A DNA stretch of 14,691 nt. Source: Pseudomonadota bacterium. GTDB lineage: Bacteria > Pseudomonadota > Alphaproteobacteria > Rhizobiales > Phreatobacteraceae. Where the stretch lies: assembly GCA_023416965.1 (NCBI GenBank), contig JAEZGJ010000249.1, positions 1 to 14,691 of the forward strand, given 5' to 3'. Shown here in pieces: positions 1 to 5,902 of this stretch. Within the stretch, counting starts at the first letter, position 1. Each line of letters starts with the position of its first letter. Position numbers and translations under genes: made by a program. The notes beneath the pieces are model-generated. The model searched no databases. It was not told the DNA's origin and was given only the letters and a program-made list of their open reading frames with translations.

Positions 1-2
1 CG

Positions 3-71
3 CCCCTGTCGATCCTTCCGCCCCTGCCGCCGCCGGTCGAGGTCGGTCCGGCGCCGGGGATGCGTCGCTGA
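3..71 (+). CDS. possible C-terminal tail of an upstream gene (partial)
   Basis: The frame starting at base 3 is open to a TGA at 69-71 and would encode a short proline-rich tail ending PAPGMRR. Its codons mostly end in G or C, as in the real genes here. The competing frame, with a stop at 83-85, has many A/T-ending codons. The piece is too short to assign to a family and could be non-coding. It ends about 30 bases before the ssrA -10 box. Confidence 0.25.
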   Translation, partial: PLSILPPLPPPVEVGPAPGMRR

Positions 72-76
72 AGCCC

Positions 77-105
77 TTTCGCTGAGGCGCAGGCTCCCCT
101 ATATT
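77..105 (+). promoter_or_regulatory. candidate ssrA promoter
   Basis: A -10-like box TATATT lies at 100-105 and matches five of six consensus positions. The -35 region (TTTCGC, 77-82, 17-base spacing) is weak. The predicted start at about 111-113 falls on the first base of a GCCGGG-GCAA-CCCGGC hairpin (112-127), a sensible 5' end for the tmRNA precursor. Confidence 0.5.
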
Positions 106-193
106 CGAAGCGCCGGGGCAACCCGGCTATGGCGATAAACGGCCATCGTAATAAGCCTTTCGGACCCGGGGGCAGTACCCGGCGCCTCCACCA

Positions 194-220
194 GAAGGGC
201 CCTTCAGGGGCGTTTCTGAT
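194..220 (+). other. tmRNA intervening segment removed during maturation
   Basis: This 27-base stretch separates the CCA end of the acceptor piece (191-193) from the 5' G of the coding piece (221). It begins with a perfect 12-bp palindrome, GAAGGGCCCTTC (194-205). In permuted tmRNAs this segment is cut out so that the acceptor stem is formed by two separate RNA ends. The exact cut sites are inferred from the acceptor-stem pairing. Confidence 0.8.
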
Positions 221-304
221 GGGGGCGAAACAGGATCGACGAGGGTGTAAAGGGTGGGCTTTTGCTCGGCATGGTTCCGCCGTTATCGGGCCGTCTCAAT
301 AGTT

Positions 305-343
305 GCCAACGACAACTATGCTCCGGTGGCCGTTGCCGCGTAA
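305..343 (+). other. tmRNA tag reading frame (ANDNYAPVAVAA)
   Basis: The resume codon is GCC at 305-307 and the frame ends at TAA (341-343), giving ANDNYAPVAVAA. The ANDNY start is the usual alphaproteobacterial form of the segment read by SspB. The terminal VAA supplies the small hydrophobic end read by ClpX. An alanine carried by tmRNA itself would precede the encoded peptide. A GTTGCCAACG context surrounds the resume site. Confidence 0.95.
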
Positions 344-514
344 TGCGGTGATGGTACCGAAATCAAGTCCTTGCGGGTAGCACTGTAAGGCGGGGTTCGG
401 AGGCACCTGGCAACAGAAGCCTCCACTTCTCTCCGGTCCGCGGCGCGGTGGCCCGGAAGGGCTCCCCCCAGCGCGACAGAAGGCCCCCGGGTCCGTTCCG
501 CGATCGACCAGCAC

Positions 515-1084
515 ATGCCAACAGACCTCATCCGCTACGATCTTCTGGCCCAGGACGCACTGCGCGGCGTGGTCCGCCGTGTTCTCCTCGACGCGGCACG
601 CGACGGCCTGCCGGGCGAGCATCATTTCTACATCACCTTCGACACCCGCGCTCCCGGCGTCCGCCTGTCCAACCGGATGCGTGAGAAATACCCGCTGGAG
701 ATGACGGTCGTCCTTCAGCACCAGTACTGGGACCTGATCGTCACCGAGCACAGCTTCGAGGTGGGCCTCTCCTTCGGCGGCATTCCCGAGCGCCTGCTCG
801 TGCCCTTCGATGCGGTCAAGGGCTTCTTCGACCCCTCCGTCCAGTTCGGCCTGCAGTTCGAGGTGGCCGGCGCCGAGGCGGAGAAGGGCGACACGGGAGT
901 GCGCGAGATCGCACCCCGCCAGACCGGCCCGTCCGGCGAGGCCGACCCCTCCGTCGTCTCGCCTCTGGCAGCAGCCCCGCCTCGGGCCGAGCCCGGCGAC
1001 GCCCCGAAGGGCGATCAGCCCGGCCCCGATGCCGGGACCGCCGGTGCCGAGGTCGTCAGCCTCGACAAGTTCCGCAAGAAGTAG
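515..1084 (+). CDS. sspB: SspB-family ClpXP adaptor
   Basis: SspB binds ssrA-tagged proteins and tethers them to ClpX, which speeds their degradation by ClpXP in the cytoplasm. The 189-residue product has the folded alphaproteobacterial SspB domain at about residues 5-117. Recognisable blocks are HHFYITFDT (36-44), LSNRMREKYP (51-60), the VLQHQYWDL region (66-74) and FGGIPERLLVPFDA (87-100). A variable, acidic and proline-rich linker follows (about 118-175). The extreme C-terminus, VVSLDKFRKK, matches the short ClpX-docking tail found in SspB proteins. The ATG at 515 begins the conserved N-terminus, but no good ribosome-binding site precedes it. The gene starts about 90 bases after the end of ssrA, whose tag it is expected to read, and no obvious promoter lies between. 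Cotranscription with ssrA is possible but unproven. Confidence 0.93.
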   Translation: MPTDLIRYDLLAQDALRGVVRRVLLDAARDGLPGEHHFYITFDTRAPGVRLSNRMREKYPLEMTVVLQHQYWDLIVTEHSFEVGLSFGGIPERLLVPFDAVKGFFDPSVQFGLQFEVAGAEAEKGDTGVREIAPRQTGPSGEADPSVVSPLAAAPPRAEPGDAPKGDQPGPDAGTAGAEVVSLDKFRKK

Positions 1085-1266
1085 CTGCGTCCCGCGGCAG
1101 CCGCGCGAGAATGGATCGCCCGGCACGTGGACCGCCACGCGATGCTTGTCCGCCGTTCGCGTGCAGGTCTGTCGTGCAGAGCGGCGCCGACCCCTTGCGA
1201 AGCTGACTGCCATTTTTTCTATCGCTGCCGGAACCCAATCCCGACTCGCGAATTTGGACTGTTGCC

Positions 1267-1443
1267 ATGGGTGACATCGTCAATTTGAAGCGCGCACGCA
1301 AACGCAAGGCCCGCGAAGCCGAGTCCCTCGGCGCTGACGCCAATCGTCTGCGCTTCGGTCGTCCAGCCGGCGAGCGAAAGCTCGACGAGGCACGCAAGGC
1401 CCTCGAGGCCAGGCGGCTGGACGGCCACAAGCGCCCGGAGTGA
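1267..1443 (+). CDS. DUF4169 family small basic protein
   Basis: This gene encodes 58 residues starting MGDIVNLKRARKRKARE and rich in Arg, Lys, Ala and Glu. It is probably mostly alpha-helical, with a conserved NRLRFGR segment near residue 27-33. The sequence fits the DUF4169 family of short alphaproteobacterial proteins, whose function is unknown. The stop is 6 bases before the next ATG, and the last codons supply a GGAG ribosome-binding site for that gene. The two are therefore almost certainly cotranscribed. The 182-base gap upstream contains only a weak promoter-like pair (TTGCGA at 1195-1200 and TCTATC at 1218-1223). Confidence 0.8.
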   Translation: MGDIVNLKRARKRKAREAESLGADANRLRFGRPAGERKLDEARKALEARRLDGHKRPE

Positions 1444-1449
1444 ATCTGA

Positions 1450-1680
1450 ATGAAGAGCCACGTTGTCAAACGTTCGATCGTGGTCGAGGGCCACAAGACC
1501 AGCGTCAGCCTCGAGGACGAATTCTGGAATGCCCTGAAGGAAATCGCAGCCGAGCGCCGCGAGACCCTGTCCGATCTCGTGGGGCAGATCGACGGGGGCC
1601 GGACCCATGGCAACCTGTCGTCTTCGATCCGCCTCTTCGTGCTGGATCATTACCGTACGAGAAGCGCCGCGAACGGCTGA
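1450..1680 (+). CDS. ribbon-helix-helix domain protein
   Basis: This 76-residue protein has a ribbon-helix-helix layout: a short strand KTSVSLED (16-23), then helices at about 23-37 and 40-47. A conserved C-terminal block, GNLSSSIRLFVLDHYR (54-69), marks the RHH_4-type family. Such proteins usually bind DNA as dimers, the paired strands entering the major groove, and often repress nearby genes. GGAG at 1437-1440 lies 9 bases before the ATG, which supports this start. Its operon partner is the DUF4169 gene. The stop codon lies inside the first of two tandem operator-like repeats (1675-1718), so autoregulation or control of tctBA is conceivable. That is inference; its DNA targets cannot be read from sequence. 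Confidence 0.85.
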   Translation: MKSHVVKRSIVVEGHKTSVSLEDEFWNALKEIAAERRETLSDLVGQIDGGRTHGNLSSSIRLFVLDHYRTRSAANG

Positions 1681-1718
1681 TATTGCGCTGCGCAACGGCC
1701 GATATTGCGCTGCGGAAA
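1675..1718 (+). repeat. two tandem 22-bp operator-like repeats
   Basis: Two head-to-tail 22-base units (1675-1696 and 1697-1718) agree at 19 of 22 positions and share the core GATATTGCGCTGCG. In the first unit TTGCGC-T-GCGCAA (1683-1695) is a perfect dyad; in the second the same dyad has one mismatch. A centre-to-centre distance of 22 bp is about two helical turns, so both sites face the same side of the DNA. The first copy contains the TGA stop of the RHH gene. Confidence 0.8.
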
Positions 1719-1778
1719 GGCAGAATCGTACGCATCCTCCCCTATCCGTGAATCGCCTCCCGCTTGTCTTCGGGGTGT

Positions 1779-1791
1779 TGACATGGTGTCA
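1779..1791. promoter_or_regulatory. palindromic operator candidate upstream of tctBA
   Basis: TGACA-TGG-TGTCA is a perfect 5+5 dyad 63 bases before tctB. It overlaps a TTGACA hexamer (1778-1783) that could serve as a -35 box, although no convincing -10 box lies 16-18 bases downstream. Dyads of this size suit GntR- or LysR-type regulators, which often control uptake operons. No regulator gene can be paired with it here. Confidence 0.4.
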
Positions 1792-1853
1792 TCCGCGCGC
1801 AAGAGCACGGGGCGACAGAATGTCTCAAGACAGGGCTCCGCAGCGGGGGGACG

Positions 1854-2393
1854 ATGCACGACGATAGCGCGAAAGCGGATGACAACACACGCGGCCTGAT
1901 CAAGAGCCCCCAGGACATGTTCGCGGGGCTCTTCATTATCGCGTTCGGCCTTCTCATCATGTGGGCGTCCTCGAACCTGACGGGCGGCCGCGGCGCCAAT
2001 CTTGGCCCCGGCTCCTTCCCGCGCGGCCTGTCCTTCCTCCTCATTGCGGTTGGCGCGGTGATCATCGTCCAGGCACTGACCGTCGTCGGTCCGCGCCTCG
2101 AAGCCTGGTCCATCCGCGGTCCGGTCTTCGTCCTCGGCGCCGTCCTGCTCTTCGCCATGACGATCCGCGGCACCACGCTCAACATTCCCGGCATCGGCCG
2201 CACCGATATCCTGCCGCCGCTCGGCCTCATCGTCGCGGGCCCGCTGACCCTCGTCGTGGCCAGCCTCGCCTCCACCGAGCGGAACTGGACCCAGACGCTC
2301 ATCTTCTCGGCGGCCATGACCGCCTTCTGCATCCTGCTGTTCAAAGTCGCGTTGAGGCTGCCGATTCCGGTCGCCCCGTGGGCCGGCTGGTAA
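1854..2393 (+). CDS. tctB: tripartite tricarboxylate transporter small membrane subunit TctB
   Basis: TctB is the small, poorly conserved membrane subunit of TTT-family transporters, which import citrate-like or other carboxylates using an ion gradient and a periplasmic binding protein. The 179-residue product has four likely membrane segments: FAGLFIIAFGLLIMWASS (about 23-41), a helix at about 59-80, one at about 90-104, and one or two in the C-terminal third. The motif LGPGSFPRGL (about 51-60) is typical of the family. A G-rich run just before the ATG is the only ribosome-binding signal. The gene ends 10 bases before tctA, the normal tctBA order. Substrate cannot be told from this subunit. 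Confidence 0.9.
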   Translation: MHDDSAKADDNTRGLIKSPQDMFAGLFIIAFGLLIMWASSNLTGGRGANLGPGSFPRGLSFLLIAVGAVIIVQALTVVGPRLEAWSIRGPVFVLGAVLLFAMTIRGTTLNIPGIGRTDILPPLGLIVAGPLTLVVASLASTERNWTQTLIFSAAMTAFCILLFKVALRLPIPVAPWAGW

Positions 2394-2403
2394 GGCGCGT
2401 CAC

Positions 2404-3912
2404 ATGGATATGGTTGCCAATCTGGCGCTCGGCTTCGGCGTCGCCTTCACCGTCAAGAATCTCGGGCTCTGCTTCCTCGGCTGCATGATCGGAACGCTGA
2501 TCGGCGTTCTGCCCGGCGTCGGCCCGATCGCAACGATCGCCATGCTGCTGCCGATCACCTTCGGCCTCGATCCCGTCGGCGCGCTGATCATGCTCGCCGG
2601 CATCTATTACGGCGCCCAGTACGGCGGCTCGACCACCGCCATCCTCGTCAACATCCCCGGTGAGGCGACTTCCATCGTCACCGTCCTCGACGGCCACCAG
2701 ATGGCCCGTAATGGCCGCGCCGGCGCCGCGCTCGGCATCTCCGCCATCGGATCGTTCTTCGCCGGCTCAGTCGCCACGATCGTGATCGCGGCCCTCGCCG
2801 CGCCGCTGACCCGCGTCGCCCTGCTCTTCGGTCCGGCGGAATATTTCTCGCTCATGGTCATGGGCCTGATCTTCGCCGTCGTTCTGGCGCGCGGCTCGGT
2901 CATCAAGGCCGTCGCCATGGTGCTGCTCGGCCTGACCCTCTCCACGGTGGGCCAGGACCTCGAGACCGGCGCCGACCGCATGACCTTCGGCTGGCCGGAA
3001 CTCTCCGACGGCATCGACTTCACCACCATCGCCATGGGCATGTTCGGCTTCGCGGAGATCCTCCGGAACCTGGAGTCGCCCGAGACGCGCGACGTGCTGA
3101 AGAGCAAGATCGGCAGCCTCCTGCCCAACTGGCAGGAGATGAAGCAGTCGCTCATGCCGGTGCTGCGCGGCACCGGCCTCGGCGCGGCGCTGGGCATCCT
3201 GCCCGGCAATGGCGCCGTGCTCGGCCCCTTCGCCAGCTACACGCTGGAGAAGAAGATCGCCAAGGATCCGACCCGCTTCGGCAAGGGCGCGATCGAGGGC
3301 GTTGCAGGTCCCGAGAGCGCCAACAATGCCGGCGCCCAGACGTCCTTCATTCCGCTGCTCACCCTCGGCATCCCGCCCAACGCCGTCATGGCGCTGATGG
3401 TCGGCGCCATGACCATCCACGGCATCGTCCCGGGCCCGCAGGTCATGGAGAAGCGGCCCGACCTCTTCTGGGGCATGATCGCCTCGATGTGGATCGGCAA
3501 CCTCATGCTGCTCATCATCAACCTGCCGATGATCGGCCTGTGGGTGAAGCTGCTGAAGGTGCCCTACCGCATGCTGTTCCCCTCGATCCTGATGTTCTGC
3601 TGCATCGGCATCTACTCGGTGAACAATAACCCCTTCGACGTCATGATCACCGCCTTCTTCGGTCTGGTCGGCTATGCCTTCATCAAGATGGGCTTCGAGG
3701 TCGCGCCGCTGCTGCTCGGCTTCGTGCTCGGCAAGCTGATGGAAGAGTACCTGCGCCGGTCGATCCTGATGTCGCGCGGCGACTGGTCGGTCTTCGTCGA
3801 CTTCGTCAACCGGCCGATCTCCGCCGTGCTGATCGCCATCGCCGTGCTGATGCTGATCATCTCCTTCCTGCCGGCGATCACAAAGAAGCGCGACACCGTC
3901 TTCGTCGAGTGA
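2404..3912 (+). CDS. tctA: tripartite tricarboxylate transporter large permease TctA
   Basis: TctA is the large multi-span permease of the TTT family and carries the transport path. The 502-residue length is normal. The family's internal duplication is visible: LIGVLPGVGP (32-41) in the first half and ALGILPGNGA (about 260-270) in the second. YYGAQYGGSTTAILVNIPGE (68-87) and the LLTLGIPPNAVMALMVGAM region are further conserved blocks. AAGG overlapping the tctB stop lies 8 bases before the ATG, so the two genes are cotranscribed. No tctC binding protein or TctDE two-component system is present in the window, so the solute-binding partner must come from another locus. An 11-bp hairpin follows the stop. 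Confidence 0.96.
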   Translation: MDMVANLALGFGVAFTVKNLGLCFLGCMIGTLIGVLPGVGPIATIAMLLPITFGLDPVGALIMLAGIYYGAQYGGSTTAILVNIPGEATSIVTVLDGHQMARNGRAGAALGISAIGSFFAGSVATIVIAALAAPLTRVALLFGPAEYFSLMVMGLIFAVVLARGSVIKAVAMVLLGLTLSTVGQDLETGADRMTFGWPELSDGIDFTTIAMGMFGFAEILRNLESPETRDVLKSKIGSLLPNWQEMKQSLMPVLRGTGLGAALGILPGNGAVLGPFASYTLEKKIAKDPTRFGKGAIEGVAGPESANNAGAQTSFIPLLTLGIPPNAVMALMVGAMTIHGIVPGPQVMEKRPDLFWGMIASMWIGNLMLLIINLPMIGLWVKLLKVPYRMLFPSILMFCCIGIYSVNNNPFDVMITAFFGLVGYAFIKMGFEVAPLLLGFVLGKLMEEYLRRSILMSRGDWSVFVDFVNRPISAVLIAIAVLMLIISFLPAITKKRDTVFVE

Positions 3913-3942
3913 TCCGAGGGCCCCATCTGACCACACCTGCCG

Positions 3943-3968
3943 CCGGCGGCACCCTCGGGTGCCGCCGG
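3943..3968 (+). terminator. hairpin terminator after tctBA
   Basis: A perfect 11-bp stem CCGGCGGCACC (3943-3953) pairs with GGTGCCGCCGG (3958-3968) around a 4-base loop, 30 bases after the tctA stop. The T-run after it is poor (TTGCGTTTGG), so termination may be only partial. A second, smaller hairpin lies at 3981-3999. Confidence 0.65.
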
Positions 3969-4058
3969 TTGCGTTTGGACCGGGCGTAACGGCCGCCCGC
4001 GACGATCCGTAAGCCGGCATGGAGGGCAAGCCGCCCCCGTCGGACGAAAGGGTCGATC

Positions 4059-4532
4059 ATGCCGCCTGCCGCCAGCCTCACCCGCCGCGCCCTCGGATCC
4101 CTCCTCGCCGGCGCCTCCCTCCTCGCCTCCGGCATGTCCGCCGTCGCCGGGCCGGAGGTCTATACGGCCACGCTCTCGAACCTTGCCGCCGACGGCTACG
4201 ACGTCGTCGCCTACCACCGCGAGGGGCGGGCCCTGCGCGGCGATCCGCGCTTCACCCATCGCTGGAAAGACGCCGTCTGGCGCTTCGCCAGCGCCGAAGC
4301 GCGCGACTCCTTCGCCGCCGATCCCGCCCGCTATGCCCCGGCCTATGGCGGCCACTGCTCCTGGGCCGCCGCCCAGGGCTACCGCGCTTCGGGCGATCCC
4401 CGCCACTGGCGCATCGTCGCCGGCCGGCTCCACTTCAACTACGACGCGCGCGTTCACCGCACCTGGCTCGCCGACGCCGAGAGCCTCATCGCCGCCGCCG
4501 ACCGCAAATGGCCGTCGGTCCTGGCGCAGTGA
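4059..4532 (+). CDS. exported YHS-domain protein
   Basis: This 157-residue protein begins with a signal sequence at about 1-30: TRRALGS (8-14), then a hydrophobic stretch ending SAVAG. The twin arginine suggests possible Tat export, but the motif is incomplete and Sec is also possible. The mature part matches YHS-domain proteins, a small fold related to metal-binding TRASH domains. Visible blocks are DGYDVVAYHREGRALRGD (45-62), FTHRWKDAVWRFAS (65-78) and DPARYAPAYGGHCSWAAAQG (88-107). The cysteine at 100 and nearby histidines could bind metal, but the role of this branch is unknown. AAAGGG (4047-4052) at correct spacing supports the ATG. It appears to be a single-gene unit between two hairpins. 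Confidence 0.88.
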   Translation: MPPAASLTRRALGSLLAGASLLASGMSAVAGPEVYTATLSNLAADGYDVVAYHREGRALRGDPRFTHRWKDAVWRFASAEARDSFAADPARYAPAYGGHCSWAAAQGYRASGDPRHWRIVAGRLHFNYDARVHRTWLADAESLIAAADRKWPSVLAQ

Positions 4533-4582
4533 GCGCGGAAGCGGGGCTCATCGGGTTTTTGACGGAGGCCACGGGTAGCGAC

Positions 4583-4600
4583 GCACCGTCGGGCCGGTGC
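4583..4600 (+). terminator. weak hairpin after the YHS gene
   Basis: A 6-bp stem, GCACCG paired with CGGTGC around a 6-base loop, lies 50 bases after the stop and is followed by TAGTCTTCGC. The T content is too low for a confident intrinsic terminator. It may instead belong to the leader of the DUF2853 gene. Confidence 0.3.
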
Positions 4601-4664
4601 TAGTCTTCGCTCGCTCCCGGCCGCGAGAGCCGGGGTCGATGCCGCAGAACAGGGAGAAATCGGC

Positions 4665-4985
4665 ATGAGCGACTGGTTGGCTGACGTAAAGAAATATGCG
4701 CCGAAGGCAGACGAAGCGGCTGTCGCGGGCATCGTCAAATATCTCGGGATCGCCCTCAGGAACCGCGATTCCTCGCTCGTGTCTTTTGCCGACCCCGAGG
4801 AAGTGTCCCGGGTGAAGAAGAACTTCTGCATGAAGAAGCTGGCGCTGACGGACGAGGCCGCCATCGACGCGGCGCTCGCGAAGGTCGCCGCCGCCCTCAA
4901 GGGCGACCGAACCAAAAACCGCGTCACCGTCTATTACCTGCTCGCCGAGCATTTCAAGAAGCTCGACCTCTTCGTGAAGAAGTGA
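4665..4985 (+). CDS. DUF2853 family protein
   Basis: This gene encodes a 106-residue, highly charged, mostly helical cytoplasmic protein with no signal sequence or membrane segment. The sequence fits DUF2853: MSDWLADVKKY at the start, SLVSFADPEEVSRVKKNF in the middle (about 39-56), and VTVYYLLAEHFKKLDLF near the C-terminus. The family is small and its function is unknown. AGGGAG (4651-4656) is spaced 8 bases from the ATG, a strong ribosome-binding site that fixes the start. The gene stands alone and is followed by a 9-bp GC hairpin before the thyA promoter. Confidence 0.88.
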   Translation: MSDWLADVKKYAPKADEAAVAGIVKYLGIALRNRDSSLVSFADPEEVSRVKKNFCMKKLALTDEAAIDAALAKVAAALKGDRTKNRVTVYYLLAEHFKKLDLFVKK

Positions 4986-4993
4986 GGGTGGAC

Positions 4994-5017
4994 CGGGCGC
5001 CGCACTGCCGGCGCCCG
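4994..5017 (+). terminator. hairpin between the DUF2853 gene and thyA
   Basis: CGGGCGCCG (4994-5002) pairs perfectly with CGGCGCCCG (5009-5017) around a 6-base loop, 9 bases after the DUF2853 stop. No T-run follows, so it is a stable 3'-end hairpin or a weak intrinsic terminator. Confidence 0.5.
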
Positions 5018-5048
5018 CCGATTCATGTGGGCGTCGCGCCGCGCGCTG

Positions 5049-5078
5049 CTGCCAGGGGCCTGCCTTCCGCGCTATAGT
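5049..5078 (+). promoter_or_regulatory. candidate thyA-folA promoter
   Basis: TATAGT (5073-5078) matches five of six -10 consensus bases. CTGCCA (5049-5054), 18 bases upstream, matches four of six -35 bases. The predicted start near 5085 gives a short leader of about 23 bases that includes GGAGG. Confidence 0.5.
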
Positions 5079-5107
5079 CTCCGTTCTCGGATTCGCCGGA
5101 GGCCGCC

Positions 5108-5902
5108 ATGCGCCAGTACCACGACCTGATGGAGCACGTGCTCAGGCACGGCGCCCGCAAGGACGACCGCACCGGCACCGGCACGCTCTCCGTCTTCGGC
5201 CACCAGATGCGCTTCGACCTGTCGGAGGGCTTTCCGATGGTTACGACCAAGAAGCTGCACCTGAAGTCGATCGTCCACGAACTCCTCTGGTTCCTGAAGG
5301 GCGACACCAACATCGCCTATCTCAAGGCGAACGGCGTCAGCATCTGGGACGAATGGGCCGATGCGGAGGGCAATCTCGGTCCCGTCTATGGCAAGCAATG
5401 GCGCTCCTGGGCGGCTCCCGACGGGCGGACCATCGACCAGATCGCCAATCTCGTGGCGATGCTGAAGACGAATCCGGATTCCCGCCGTCTCATCGTCTCG
5501 GCCTGGAACCCGGCCGATGTCGAGGCCATGGCGCTGCCGCCCTGCCACTGCCTGTTCCAGTTCTACGTGGCCGGCGGCAAGCTCTCCTGCCAGCTCTACC
5601 AGCGCTCCGCCGACATCTTCCTCGGCGGCCCCTTCAACATCGCCTCCTACGCGCTGCTGACCCTCATGCTGGCGCAGGTGGCGGGCCTGGAGCCGGGAGA
5701 CTTCGTCCACACGCTGGGCGACGCCCATATCTATATCAACCACATCGAACAGGCCGAGTTGCAACTGACCCGGCCGCTGCGCCCGCTGCCGACCATGATG
5801 CTGAACCCGGATGTGAGCGATCTCTTCGCCTTCACCTACGAGGATTTCACGCTGACGGGCTACGAACCTCATCCGGCCATCAAGGCACCGGTGGCGGTTT
5901 GA
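5108..5902 (+). CDS. thyA: thymidylate synthase
   Basis: ThyA converts dUMP to dTMP using 5,10-methylenetetrahydrofolate and releases dihydrofolate. The product has 264 residues, the same length as the E. coli enzyme, and key positions align without gaps: phosphate-binding Arg21 in RTGTGT, Arg126-Arg127 in SRRLIVSAWNP, catalytic Cys146 in ALPPCHC, Arg166-Ser167 and Asp169 in QRSAD, Asn177, and His207/Tyr209 in HIYINH. GGAGG (5098-5102) five bases before the ATG supports the start. The stop overlaps the TTG start of folA. The coupling makes sense because dihydrofolate reductase regenerates the folate that ThyA oxidises. Confidence 0.99.
   Translation: MRQYHDLMEHVLRHGARKDDRTGTGTLSVFGHQMRFDLSEGFPMVTTKKLHLKSIVHELLWFLKGDTNIAYLKANGVSIWDEWADAEGNLGPVYGKQWRSWAAPDGRTIDQIANLVAMLKTNPDSRRLIVSAWNPADVEAMALPPCHCLFQFYVAGGKLSCQLYQRSADIFLGGPFNIASYALLTLMLAQVAGLEPGDFVHTLGDAHIYINHIEQAELQLTRPLRPLPTMMLNPDVSDLFAFTYEDFTLTGYEPHPAIKAPVAV

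Larger units (their letters stand above)
111..424 (+). ncRNA. ssrA: two-piece, circularly permuted tmRNA
   Basis: tmRNA rescues stalled ribosomes: it acts as an alanine tRNA, then as a short mRNA that appends a degradation tag. The gene shows the alphaproteobacterial permuted order. The acceptor piece comes first (about 112-193). It has a GCAA-capped hairpin (112-127), a T arm with perfect 5-bp stem (166-170 with 178-182) and a 3' end reading CGCCTCC-A-CCA. A 27-base spacer (194-220) follows, then the coding piece from 221 (GGGGGCGAAACAGGATCGAC). Bases 221-227 pair with 183-189 as a full 7-bp acceptor stem. Its third pair is G·U, the identity signal for alanyl-tRNA synthetase. The tag frame lies at 305-343. 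A GGAGGC/GCCTCC hairpin (399-404 with 419-424) closes the coding piece. The 5' and 3' ends are estimates; the architecture is not in doubt. Confidence 0.95.

Noticed and set aside
1084..1101. GCTGC/GCAGC hairpin after sspB as a terminator
   Set aside because: The stem is only 5 bp, the loop 8 bases and no T-run follows.
296..1213. 305-codon minus-strand frame across ssrA and sspB
   Set aside because: It runs opposite a clear tmRNA and sspB and has no recognisable domain.
1778..1806. TTGACA at 1778 as a complete promoter for tctB
   Set aside because: The -35 hexamer is perfect, but the bases 17 downstream (AAGAGC) are not a -10 box, so only an operator candidate is reported.
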